Of a DNA stretch of 64,000 nucleotides, positions 33,576-43,047 are shown one piece after another. The stretch covers positions 62,001-126,000 of the forward strand of contig NZ_LQPG01000055.1 of the NCBI RefSeq assembly GCF_002102265.1, written 5' to 3'. Both the position numbers and the translations under genes were made by a program. This DNA is from Mycolicibacter longobardus (GTDB taxonomy: Bacteria; Actinomycetota; Actinomycetes; Mycobacteriales; Mycobacteriaceae). Below the pieces are notes generated by a model. It was not told the DNA's origin, made no database searches, and worked only from the letters and a program-made list of their open reading frames with translations. How positions within the stretch are numbered: the stretch's first letter is position 1; each line of letters starts with the position of its first letter.

Positions 33576-34796
33576 ATGAGCACCCAGACGGCGGAACCTG
33601 AGGTGTGGCGGGACAAGAAGCGATACCTGTGGCTGATGGGCCTGATCGCCCCGACGGTGATGTTCACCATGCTGCCGTTCATCTGGGCGATGAACCGGTT
33701 CGGCTGGCAGGTGGCCGCGCAGGTGCCGTTCTGGATCGGGCCGATCCTGGTCTACGTCCTGCTGCCGGCCCTGGACCTGCGGTTCGGTGCCGACGGACAG
33801 AACCCGCCCGACGAGTTGATGGCGCAGTTGGAGAACGACCGGTACTACCGCTACTGCACCTACGCATACATTCCGTGCCAGTACGCCAGCCTCGTGCTGG
33901 GCGCCTACCTGTTCACCGCCACCGATCTGAGCTGGCTGGGGGTCGAGGGGTCGCTGGGCTGGTTCGGCAAACTCGGGCTGGCACTGTCGGTGGGCACTCT
34001 GGGTGGCGTCGGCATCAACACCGCGCATGAGCTGGGGCACAAGAAGGACCAGCTGGAGCGCTGGCTGTCCAAGATCACGCTGGCGCAGGTCTGTTACGGG
34101 CACTTCTACATCGAGCACAACCGCGGCCACCACGTGCGGGTGGCCACCCCTGAAGACCCGGCGTCGGGCCGGTTCGGCGAGACCTTCTGGGAATTCCTGC
34201 CGCGCAGCGTCTTCGGTGGTGTGCGCTCGGCCTGGCAGCTCGAGGCGGCGCGGTTGCGCCGGTTGGATAAGGGGCCCTGGCGGCTGTCCAACGACGTGCT
34301 CAACGCATGGCTGATGTCGGTGGTGCTGTGGGGCGTGCTGATCGCGGTGTTCGGCCCGGCGCTCATCCCGTTCGCCGTCATCCAGGCCGTCTACGGCTTC
34401 TCCCTGCTGGAGTCGGTGAACTACATCGAGCACTACGGCCTGCTGCGCCAGACCCGGGAGAACGGCCGCTACGAGCGCTGCACGCCCGAACACAGCTGGA
34501 ACTCCGACCACCTGGTGACAAACCTGTTCCTCTATCACCTGCAGCGGCACAGCGACCACCACGCCAACCCCACCCGGCGCTACCAGACATTGCGCAGCAT
34601 GGCCGGGGCGCCGAACCTGCCCAGCGGGTACGCGTCGCTGATCGGGCTGACCTACTTTCCGCCGCTGTGGCGCAGGCTGATGGACCGTCGGGTGCTGGCG
34701 CACTACGGCGGCGACATCACCCGGGCCAACATCGATCCGCGCCGGCGAGCGAAGATCCTGGCTCGCTACGGCTCGGCCGAACCGGCGGCGGCGTGA
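33576..34796 (+). CDS. alkB: Alkane 1-monooxygenase
   Basis: A 406-residue integral-membrane di-iron hydroxylase equivalent to Rv3252c. It oxidises the terminal carbon of medium and long n-alkanes using electrons from rubredoxin. All three His boxes are present: HELGH (151-155), HNRGHH (181-186) and HSDHH (325-329); NYIEHYGL gives the AlkB-specific motif. Six membrane helices are expected. ATG 33576 follows an AAGGAGG ribosome site. The stop overlaps the rubA start (TGATG), and the operon continues through rubB to a TetR regulator, the standard mycobacterial alkane set. Confidence 0.97.
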   Translation: MSTQTAEPEVWRDKKRYLWLMGLIAPTVMFTMLPFIWAMNRFGWQVAAQVPFWIGPILVYVLLPALDLRFGADGQNPPDELMAQLENDRYYRYCTYAYIPCQYASLVLGAYLFTATDLSWLGVEGSLGWFGKLGLALSVGTLGGVGINTAHELGHKKDQLERWLSKITLAQVCYGHFYIEHNRGHHVRVATPEDPASGRFGETFWEFLPRSVFGGVRSAWQLEAARLRRLDKGPWRLSNDVLNAWLMSVVLWGVLIAVFGPALIPFAVIQAVYGFSLLESVNYIEHYGLLRQTRENGRYERCTPEHSWNSDHLVTNLFLYHLQRHSDHHANPTRRYQTLRSMAGAPNLPSGYASLIGLTYFPPLWRRLMDRRVLAHYGGDITRANIDPRRRAKILARYGSAEPAAA

Positions 34797-34969
34797 TGGC
34801 GAGCTATCGCTGCCCGGGCTGCGACTACGTCTACGACGAGGCGGTCGGCGCGCCCCGTGAGGGATTTCCGGCCGGCACACCGTGGCAGCAGGTTCCCGAT
34901 GACTGGTGCTGCCCGGACTGTGCGGTGCGCGAAAAGCTGGATTTCGAACTGGTGGAGGTGACCACATGA
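34796..34969 (+). CDS. rubA: Rubredoxin A
   Basis: A 57-residue rubredoxin equivalent to Rv3251c, passing electrons from rubredoxin reductase to AlkB. The single iron is held by two knuckles, CPGC (6-9) and CPDC (39-42); the central YVYDEAVGAPREGFPAGTPW is the usual hydrophobic core region. The ATG overlaps the alkB stop, and its own stop overlaps the rubB start (ATGA), so all three are translated in step. AlkG1- and AlkG2-type rubredoxins often occur together; which one supports AlkB cannot be told here. Confidence 0.96.
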   Translation: MASYRCPGCDYVYDEAVGAPREGFPAGTPWQQVPDDWCCPDCAVREKLDFELVEVTT

Positions 34970-35148
34970 GCGACTACAAACTGTTCCGCTGCCTGCAGTG
35001 TGGCTTCGAGTACGACGAGGCTGCGGGCTGGCCGGAGGACGGCATCGAGCCCGGCACCCGGTGGGCCGACATCCCCGAGGACTGGAGCTGCCCGGACTGC
35101 GGAGCGGCGAAAGCCGACTTCGAGATGGTGGAAGTTGCCCGGGCGTGA
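34966..35148 (+). CDS. rubB: Rubredoxin B
   Basis: A 60-residue rubredoxin equivalent to Rv3250c. Iron ligands are C9 and C12 (CLQC) and C42 and C45 (CPDC); GWPEDGIEPGTRWADIPEDW is the classical AlkG2-like core. It is translated from ATG 34966, overlapping the rubA stop and preceded by GGTGGAGGTG. In related systems this second form is the one able to complement electron transfer to AlkB, so it is the better candidate for the functional partner, by analogy. Confidence 0.96.
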   Translation: MSDYKLFRCLQCGFEYDEAAGWPEDGIEPGTRWADIPEDWSCPDCGAAKADFEMVEVARA

Positions 35149-35206
35149 CGGCGGCGACGACGCAGACCAGAGTGCCGGGCAGCGTAGCGGCGAGGAGGAT
35201 GAGGCG

Positions 35207-35854
35207 ATGACACCGAGCGTCGGGGTGATGCCCGCTAATCTCGCGGTGGTGAGACGCATTCCCTACGCCGAGGCATCCCGGGCGCTGCTGCGCGACTCGG
35301 TGCTCGACGCGATGCGGGAACTGCTTACCAGCCGGGACTGGTCGTCGATCACGCTGGCCGCGGTGGCGGAGGCGGCCGGGGTCAGCCGGCAGACCATCTA
35401 CAACGAATTCGGCTCCCGTCAGGGCTTGGCGCAGGGTTACGCGATCAGGCTGGCCGACCGGCTCGTCGACGCCGTCGAGGGCGCCATCTACGGCAATGTC
35501 GGCGATGTCCACACCGCGCTCCTGGAGGGGTTCCGGTCCTTCTTCACCGAGTCGGCCGCCGACCCGCTGGTGATCTCGCTGCTGACCGGTGTCGCCAAGC
35601 CGGATCTGCTGCAGATCATCACCACCGACAGCGGCCCGATCATCACCCGCTGCTCGCAGCGGCTCACGTCGGCATTCATGCACACCTGGGTCAAGGTCAG
35701 CGAGGAAGACGCCGGAATCCTGGCCCGGGCTGTCGTGCGGCTGGCCATGAGCTATGTCTCGATGCCCCCGGAAGCCGACCACGATGTGGCCGCTGACCTG
35801 GCTCGACTGTTCACGCCCGCGGTCGAGACCTACGGTGTGATCGAGACCGATTGA
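35207..35854 (+). CDS. TetR-family regulator of the alk operon
   Basis: A 215-residue TetR-type repressor equivalent to Rv3249c. The helix-turn-helix is ITLAAVAEAAGVSRQTIYNE followed by FGSRQGLAQGY; the C-terminal ligand domain is helical and hydrophobic. ATG 35207 follows a GAGGAGG ribosome site (35192-35198); ATG 35228 is possible. It is the last gene of alkB-rubA-rubB, so it is expected to repress the operon and to sense alkanes or their oxidation products. Palindromes in the alkB promoter are candidate sites. Confidence 0.92.
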   Translation: MTPSVGVMPANLAVVRRIPYAEASRALLRDSVLDAMRELLTSRDWSSITLAAVAEAAGVSRQTIYNEFGSRQGLAQGYAIRLADRLVDAVEGAIYGNVGDVHTALLEGFRSFFTESAADPLVISLLTGVAKPDLLQIITTDSGPIITRCSQRLTSAFMHTWVKVSEEDAGILARAVVRLAMSYVSMPPEADHDVAADLARLFTPAVETYGVIETD

Positions 35855-35931
35855 CCCGCTCGAGCCGCCTGTGGCGCTCGCCGGTAGCTTGTAGCGGAGC
35901 TATTTTCACCGAACCCACGGGGGACGCACTG

Positions 35932-37389
<1,458 letters not shown>

Positions 37390-37400
37390 TCTTCTTCGGC

Positions 37401-37460
37401 GCGAGCAGACGCAGAATCGCACCACGGGATACCGCTGTGGGCGATTCTGCGTCTGCTCGC
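37401..37460. terminator. Long perfect hairpin after sahH
   Basis: A perfect 20-bp stem (37401-37420 with 37441-37460; left arm GCGAGCAGACGCAGAATCGC) encloses a 20-nt loop that can add four more pairs (CCAC with GTGG). It lies between the sahH stop and the tmk start and ends 17 bp before tmk. It probably terminates sahH transcripts; its perfection suggests it may also be a dispersed repeat. Confidence 0.75.
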
Positions 37461-37477
37461 CGGATTAGGCTCGGCGC

Positions 37478-38107
37478 GTGCTGATCGCGATCGAAGGGGT
37501 CGACGGCGCCGGGAAGAACACCCTGGCCCAGGGGCTGCGCACGGCGTTCGAGCAGGCCGGCAAGTCGGTGGCGACGCTGGCGTTTCCCCGCTACGGCGAC
37601 TCGGAGACCGCCGACCTGGCCGCCGAGGCGTTGCACGGCCGACACGGAGATCTGGCGGATTCGGTCTACGCCATGGCGCTGTTGTTCGCGCTGGATCGCG
37701 GCGGGGCCCGCGCCGAAATTGGCCGCCTGCTGCACTTCCACGACATCGTGCTCTTGGATCGCTACGTCGCCTCCAACGCCGCCTACAGCGCCGCCCGGCT
37801 GCATCAGGACGCCGCCGGGGAAGTGGTGGACTGGGTCCGGCAGCTGGAATTCGGCCGGCTCGGGCTGCCCGCGCCGGACTGGCAGGTGCTGCTCGACGTC
37901 CCCGCCGAACTGGCCGCGCAGCGCGCCCGGCACCGCGAGGACCACGACTCCGCCCGAGCCCGGGACAGCTACGAACGTGACGACGGCCTGCAGCGCCGCA
38001 CCGGCGAGGTGTACCGCGGGTTGGCCCGAGCCGGCTTCGGCGGCCGGTGGCAGGTGGTCGGTCCCACGGTCTCCGCGGCCGAGTTGGCGGGTGTCCTGCG
38101 CGGGTAA
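37478..38107 (+). CDS. tmk: Thymidylate kinase
   Basis: A 209-residue dTMP kinase equivalent to Rv3247c. The P-loop EGVDGAGKNTLA lies at residues 6-17; LLDRYVASNAAYSAAR is the DR[YH] base-binding region typical of mycobacterial TMPK, and RHREDHDSAR the lid. GTG 37478 is the only start that leaves the P-loop at its normal place. It sits directly behind the sahH hairpin and 52 bp before mtrA, as in M. tuberculosis. Confidence 0.96.
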   Translation: MLIAIEGVDGAGKNTLAQGLRTAFEQAGKSVATLAFPRYGDSETADLAAEALHGRHGDLADSVYAMALLFALDRGGARAEIGRLLHFHDIVLLDRYVASNAAYSAARLHQDAAGEVVDWVRQLEFGRLGLPAPDWQVLLDVPAELAAQRARHREDHDSARARDSYERDDGLQRRTGEVYRGLARAGFGGRWQVVGPTVSAAELAGVLRG

Positions 38108-38159
38108 CTCCGCGAAACGCGCGTGTGGTAGCAGGATTTTGTCTCGATCTGGTGACACC

Positions 38160-38846
38160 ATGTACGCCATGAGGCAAAGGATTCTTGTCGTCGATGACGA
38201 CGCGTCGCTGGCCGAGATGCTCACCATCGTGCTGCGTGGGGAGGGTTTCGACACCGCGGTCGTCGGCGACGGCACCCAGGCGCTCACCGCGGTGCATGAG
38301 CTGCGGCCCGATCTGGTGCTGCTGGACCTGATGCTGCCCGGCATGAACGGCATCGACGTGTGCCGGGTACTGCGCAAGGATTCCGGCGTACCGATCGTGA
38401 TGCTCACCGCCAAGACCGACACCGTCGACGTGGTGCTCGGGCTGGAATCGGGCGCCGACGACTACATCATGAAACCGTTCAAGCCCAAGGAGCTGGTGGC
38501 CCGGGTGCGGGCCCGGCTGCGCCGCAACGACGACGAGCCGGCCGAGATGCTCTCGATCGCCGACATCGACATCGACGTCCCGGCGCACAAGGTGAGCCGG
38601 GGCGGTGAACAGATCTCGCTGACCCCGCTGGAGTTCGACCTGCTCGTGGCGCTGGCACGTAAACCCCGCCAGGTGTTTACTCGTGAGGTGCTCCTCGAAC
38701 AGGTGTGGGGATACCGGCATCCGGCCGACACCCGGCTGGTGAACGTGCACGTCCAGCGCCTGCGGGCCAAGGTGGAGCAAGACCCGGAGAACCCGACTGT
38801 GGTGCTGACCGTTCGAGGAGTGGGTTACAAGGCCGGACCTCCGTGA
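38160..38846 (+). CDS. mtrA: Response regulator MtrA
   Basis: A 228-residue OmpR-class regulator, nearly identical by eye to M. tuberculosis MtrA (Rv3246c), which controls replication, division and cell-wall genes. Receiver residues are the acidic VVDDD, phosphoacceptor Asp56 in LLDLMLPGMNG, and Lys in YIMKPFKP. The winged-helix domain has PLEFDLLVALARKPRQVFTR and DTRLVNVHVQRLRAKVE with the recognition helix. ATG 38160 (MYAMRQRIL) matches the known start; ATG 38169 is inside. It is followed 81 bp later by mtrB. Essential in M. tuberculosis. Confidence 0.98.
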   Translation: MYAMRQRILVVDDDASLAEMLTIVLRGEGFDTAVVGDGTQALTAVHELRPDLVLLDLMLPGMNGIDVCRVLRKDSGVPIVMLTAKTDTVDVVLGLESGADDYIMKPFKPKELVARVRARLRRNDDEPAEMLSIADIDIDVPAHKVSRGGEQISLTPLEFDLLVALARKPRQVFTREVLLEQVWGYRHPADTRLVNVHVQRLRAKVEQDPENPTVVLTVRGVGYKAGPP

Positions 38847-38927
38847 TCCCCATCCCCACGGGGGAGCGCAGGTGATCGTCGCGTCTTCGACGAGGCAGAG
38901 CGCCAGCGGTGCTGAGGAGAAGCGCCA

Positions 38928-40577
38928 GTGATCTTCAGTTCCAGACGGCGGCCCCGGCGTTCGGGTCCGCTGCTGCTCGGCGTGAACACGCTGCGCCGTG
39001 CGGTGCAGGTCGCCTGGCGCCGTTCGCTGCAACTGCGCGTTGTGGTGCTGACACTGGGTCTGTCGGCCGCGGTCCTGCTGGCGCTGGGGTTCGTGTTGAC
39101 CAGCCAGATCACCGATCGGGTGCTCGACGTCAAGGTACGGGCGGCTACCGAGCAGATCGAACGGGCGCGTGTCACGGCCGGCGGCATCGTCGGCGGTGAG
39201 GAGTCCCGCTCGCTGACGTCGAGTCTGCAGCTGGCCCGCAACACGCTGATGTCCAAGACCGACCCGGCCCTCGGCAGCGGAACCGCGGGAGCCTTCGACG
39301 CGGTGCTGGTGGTGCCCGGGGAGGGGCCGCGTGCGGCCACCACTGCCGGGCCGGTCGACCAGGTTCCGGCCGCGCTGCGCGAATTCGTCAAGGCCGGCCA
39401 GGTCAGCTACCAGTACGCCCCCGTGCACGTCGAGGGTTTCGCCGGACCGGCGCTGGTGATCGGCACGCCGACGACGTCGCGGATCACCAACCTGGAGCTG
39501 TACCTGATCTATCCGCTGGGCACCGAGCGCAACACGATCAGCATGGTGCGCGGCACCATCGCCACCGGGGGCCTGGTTCTGCTGCTGCTACTGGCCGGCA
39601 TCGCCCTGCTGGTGTCGCGACAGGTGGTGCTGCCGGTGCGGTCCGCCTCGCGGATCGCCGAACGGTTCGCCGAGGGACACCTGTCCGAACGGATGCCGGT
39701 GCGCGGCGAAGACGACATGGCCCGGCTGGCGGTGTCGTTCAACGACATGGCCGAGAGCCTGTCGCGCGAGATCACCCAGCTCGAAGAGTTCGGCAACCTG
39801 CAGCGCCGGTTCACCTCCGATGTCAGCCACGAGCTGCGCACCCCGCTGACCACGGTGCGGATGGCCGCCGACCTGATCCACGACCACAGCGAAGACCTGG
39901 AACCCTCGCTGCGGCGGTCCACCGAACTGCTGGTCAGTGAACTGGACCGGTTCGAATCGCTGCTCAACGACCTGCTGGAGATCTCCCGCCACGATGCCGG
40001 GGTGGCCGAACTGTCCGTGGAGTCGGTGGACCTGCGCTCGACGGTCAACAGCGCCCTGGAGAACGTGGGTCACCTGGCCGCCGACGCGGGCGTCGCGCTC
40101 AAGGTGGACATGCCCAGCGAAGGGGTCATCGCCGAGGTCGATCCGCGCCGGGTGGAACGCATCCTGCGCAACCTGATCGCCAACGCCATCGATCACGCCG
40201 AGCACAAGCCGGTGGTGATCCGGATGGGCGCCGACGAAGACACGGTGGCGGTCACCGTGCGCGACCACGGGGTGGGGCTGCGGCCGGGGGAGGAGAAACT
40301 GGTCTTCAGCCGGTTCTGGCGCGCCGACCCGTCCCGGGTACGACGCTCCGGCGGCACCGGGCTGGGCCTGGCGATCAGCGTGGAGGACGCCCGGCTGCAC
40401 CAGGGTCGGCTGGAGGCCTGGGGTGAGCCCGGCAAGGGCGCGTGCTTCCGGCTTACCCTTCCGTTGGTGCGCGGCCACAAGGTCACCACCAGCCCGCTGC
40501 CGATGAAGCCGGTGAGCCCTGCCGAGCGCCGGGAACGTCGTCTGCGGGCTCGCGAACATGCCGAGAGGAGCGGGTGA
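38928..40577 (+). CDS. mtrB: Sensor histidine kinase MtrB
   Basis: A 549-residue membrane histidine kinase equivalent to Rv3245c and partner of MtrA. Two membrane helices (about 36-60 and 205-230) flank an extracytoplasmic domain. The HAMP domain follows, then the dimerisation helix with phosphoacceptor His301 in DVSHELRTPLTTV, and the ATPase domain with NLIANAIDHAEH, VRDHGVGLRPG and GGTGLGLAIS. GTG 38928 follows GAGGAGAAG. The stop overlaps the lpqB start (TGATG). MtrB localises to septa and responds to cell-wall state in relatives. Confidence 0.97.
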   Translation: MIFSSRRRPRRSGPLLLGVNTLRRAVQVAWRRSLQLRVVVLTLGLSAAVLLALGFVLTSQITDRVLDVKVRAATEQIERARVTAGGIVGGEESRSLTSSLQLARNTLMSKTDPALGSGTAGAFDAVLVVPGEGPRAATTAGPVDQVPAALREFVKAGQVSYQYAPVHVEGFAGPALVIGTPTTSRITNLELYLIYPLGTERNTISMVRGTIATGGLVLLLLLAGIALLVSRQVVLPVRSASRIAERFAEGHLSERMPVRGEDDMARLAVSFNDMAESLSREITQLEEFGNLQRRFTSDVSHELRTPLTTVRMAADLIHDHSEDLEPSLRRSTELLVSELDRFESLLNDLLEISRHDAGVAELSVESVDLRSTVNSALENVGHLAADAGVALKVDMPSEGVIAEVDPRRVERILRNLIANAIDHAEHKPVVIRMGADEDTVAVTVRDHGVGLRPGEEKLVFSRFWRADPSRVRRSGGTGLGLAISVEDARLHQGRLEAWGEPGKGACFRLTLPLVRGHKVTTSPLPMKPVSPAERRERRLRAREHAERSG

Positions 40578-42445
40578 TGCGCGGCATTCATGCGGCGGTC
40601 CCAGCTTCGCCTCTCCTCCGTCGAGCCTCGCTGAACCGCCGGGTTCATGCGGCGGTCCCAGCTTCGCCTCTCCTCCGTCGAGCCTCGCTGCTGCTGCTCG
40701 CCGCGATAGCGATGGCCCTCGTACTGGTATTACTGGCGGGCTGCGCGGGGGTGCCCAGCACGTCGGCCCCGCAGGCGATCGGCACGGTGGAGGCCCCGCC
40801 GCCCTCGGTGCTGCCCAAGCCCACGCCCGGGATGGATCCCGACGTGCTGCTGCGGGAATTCCTCAAGGCGACCGCCGATCCCGCCAACCGGCACCGGGCG
40901 GCGCGGCAGTTCCTCACCCAGGAGGCATCCGACGCCTGGGACGACGCCGGCAGCGCGCTGCTGATCGACAACGTGGTGTTCGTCGAGACCCGCAGTGCCG
41001 GCCGGGTCGCGGTCACCATGCGGGCCGACATATTGGGGTCGCTGTCGGACATGGGAGTCTTCGAAACCGCCGAGGGCGCACTGCCCGCCCCGGAACCGAT
41101 CGAACTGCTCAAGACCTCCGAGGGCTGGCGTATCGATCGGCTGCCCAACGGGGTCTTCCTGGACTGGCAACAGTTCCAGGCCACCTACAAACGCAACACG
41201 CTGTACTTCGTGGATCCGACCGGCAAGACGGTGGTTCCCGACCCCCGCTACGTCGCCGTGTCCGACCCGGATCAGTTGGCCACCGAGCTGGTGTCCAAGC
41301 TGATCGCCGGACCGCGCCCGGAGATGGCCGGGGTGCGCAACCTGCTGGGTCCGCCGTTGCGGCTGCGCGGGCCGGTGACCCGAGCCGACGGCGGCAAGAG
41401 CGGGGTGGGCCGCGGCTACGGCGGCGCGAAGATCGACCTGGACAGTCTCTCGACCACCGACCCCAACACCAGGCAACTGCTTGCCGCGCAACTGATTTGG
41501 ACCTTATCCAGGGCCGACATCAAGGGGCCGTATGTGATCGACGCCGACGGCGCGGCGCTCGACGACAGGTTCCCCGAAGGCTGGACGACTTCCGACGTTG
41601 CCACCACCGACCCCGGCGCCTCGGACGGCGCCGGCGCCGGCATACACGCGCTGGTCGGCGGATCCTTGCTCGTCCTGGACGGGCAACAGGCGAACAGGGT
41701 GCCCGGGGCGTTCGGCCGCGAACCCGACCAGGAGTCGGCTGCGCTGTCCCGCAACGGGCGCCAGGTGGCGTCGGTGGTGGTGCACCCCACCGGCCCCGAC
41801 CCCGAGGCCACGCTGTGGATCGGTGATCTCGGGGGCGAGGCCGTGCAGGCCGCCGAGGGACACACCCTGTCGCGGCCGAGCTGGTCACTGGACGAGGCGG
41901 TGTGGGTGGTGGTCGACGGCAACTACGTGCTGCGGGCCATCCAGGAGGTGGCCTCCGGGCGCCCGGCCCGGATCCCGGTGGACTCCGGAGCGATCTCCGC
42001 GCGGTTCCCCGGACCGATCAGCGAGCTGCAGCTGTCCCGAGACGGCACCCGCGCGGCGATGGTGATCGGCGGCCAGGTGATCCTGGCCGGTGTCGAGCAG
42101 ATGCCGGGTGGCCAGTTCGTGCTCCACTACCCGCGCCGGCTGGGTTTCGGGCTGGGCTCCTCGGTGGTGTCGCTGAGCTGGCGCACCGGCGACGACATCG
42201 TGGTGAGCCGGTCCGATCCCAAGCACCCGGTGTCCTACGTCAACATCGACGGGGTGAATTCCGATGCGCCGAGCGGCAATCTGCAGCTGCCGATGTCGAC
42301 GATCGTCGCCGATCCGTCCACGGTGTATGTGGCCGATCCGCGCGGAGTGCTGGCGCTGTCGTCATCGGTGGCCGAGGACGAGCAGAGCTGGTCGCCGGTG
42401 GCGCCGTTCATGGTCGGCGGCGCGGTGCCGGTGCTGCCGGGCTGA
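40577..42445 (+). CDS. lpqB: Lipoprotein LpqB with repeat-extended signal peptide
   Basis: A 622-residue lipoprotein equivalent to Rv3244c, which binds the extracytoplasmic part of MtrB and tunes MtrAB signalling. A GerMN-like domain and a C-terminal beta-propeller (LpqB family) follow the anchor. The lipobox is VLLAGC with the lipidated Cys at residue 56, far further in than the usual 18-25. The extra length is two 19-residue copies containing HAAVPASPLLRRASL, encoded by the inverted 57-bp repeat; they add a long Arg-rich n-region. A start nearer the hydrophobic core is not available except within the repeat. The operon mtrA-mtrB-lpqB is intact. Confidence 0.94.
   Translation: MRGIHAAVPASPLLRRASLNRRVHAAVPASPLLRRASLLLLAAIAMALVLVLLAGCAGVPSTSAPQAIGTVEAPPPSVLPKPTPGMDPDVLLREFLKATADPANRHRAARQFLTQEASDAWDDAGSALLIDNVVFVETRSAGRVAVTMRADILGSLSDMGVFETAEGALPAPEPIELLKTSEGWRIDRLPNGVFLDWQQFQATYKRNTLYFVDPTGKTVVPDPRYVAVSDPDQLATELVSKLIAGPRPEMAGVRNLLGPPLRLRGPVTRADGGKSGVGRGYGGAKIDLDSLSTTDPNTRQLLAAQLIWTLSRADIKGPYVIDADGAALDDRFPEGWTTSDVATTDPGASDGAGAGIHALVGGSLLVLDGQQANRVPGAFGREPDQESAALSRNGRQVASVVVHPTGPDPEATLWIGDLGGEAVQAAEGHTLSRPSWSLDEAVWVVVDGNYVLRAIQEVASGRPARIPVDSGAISARFPGPISELQLSRDGTRAAMVIGGQVILAGVEQMPGGQFVLHYPRRLGFGLGSSVVSLSWRTGDDIVVSRSDPKHPVSYVNIDGVNSDAPSGNLQLPMSTIVADPSTVYVADPRGVLALSSSVAEDEQSWSPVAPFMVGGAVPVLPG
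40584..40690 (-). repeat. 57-bp repeat, inverted pair inside lpqB (locus 3)
   Basis: Reverse-complement copies of the 57-bp unit: one complete (about 40584-40640) and one of 50 bp (40641-40690) whose last 7 bp are replaced by lpqB sequence. The shared core reads CTTCGCCTCTCCTCCGTCGA on the plus strand. The phase keeps the lpqB frame open and encodes 19-residue units. The unit is closest in sequence to the copies in manA. Confidence 0.96.
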
Positions 42446-43047
42446 GCGTTGCCCCGCTGGGGAGCCCCGAACGCCCACTACATGTGAATTACATGTGCAA
42501 AGATGTGAAAACGATCGGGTACGGCGGCGTGAGTTGCCGAAACCGGGCAGAAAAACCCGGAGGATTGTCTCGGTTTGGCCTGAGTCAGGTGTCGCCTCGC
42601 GCGGGTCCGCATATACGCAATAGGAACTTTGACACCACCAATTCTTGCCGGATCACGTCCCTGCGCCACATCCATATAAAGACTATTTATAATTGGGCAT
42701 TGTAAAAATTATCTGCTCCTGCGTGGCGCCGGTGTCGTGACGGGGTAAGTGCTGGACACGGAGCACGCCGCCAATCGTTGGTCGCCAGGGCGTCGCGGGC
42801 GGTGGGTGTGAAGAAAAGCGTGTGGAATCCACAAAATGGACAATTGACCCATTTCGCGACGGACTGGGCCCGCGGTGTAAAGCGATTGGACATCGCTACC
42901 CCATAAAAATCACGAAACAATAACGTATTGATCACGGTAATGTCACAAAGTGCAATTCGTCATTAACCTAAGAATCGCCTGTGTCATACGCTGCCGACAT
43001 TCGAGTCGCCGATCATTCGGGACCGGTCCCAACGTCAGGAGCGGATC
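42446..43047. promoter_or_regulatory. AT-rich intergenic region upstream of the giant repeat protein
   Basis: 602 bp with no credible gene and clearly AT-rich patches (42480-42510, 42670-42710, 42895-42975), such as TATAAAGACTATTTATAATT near 42674. A direct repeat ACATGTG-AATT-ACATGTG lies at 42481-42498. In mycobacteria, such AT-rich upstream regions are typical targets of the silencer Lsr2. An 82-codon minus-strand frame at 42687-42935 is not convincing. It marks the left border of the accessory segment. Confidence 0.6.

Noticed and set aside
35855..35931. Possible S-adenosylhomocysteine riboswitch before sahH
   Set aside because: Only 77 bp, with no convincing conserved core or pairing typical of that riboswitch.
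42687..42935. 82-codon minus-strand frame with CPFCG-like motif
   Set aside because: AT-rich region, no ribosome site, no recognisable homologue; a CxxC alone is not enough.
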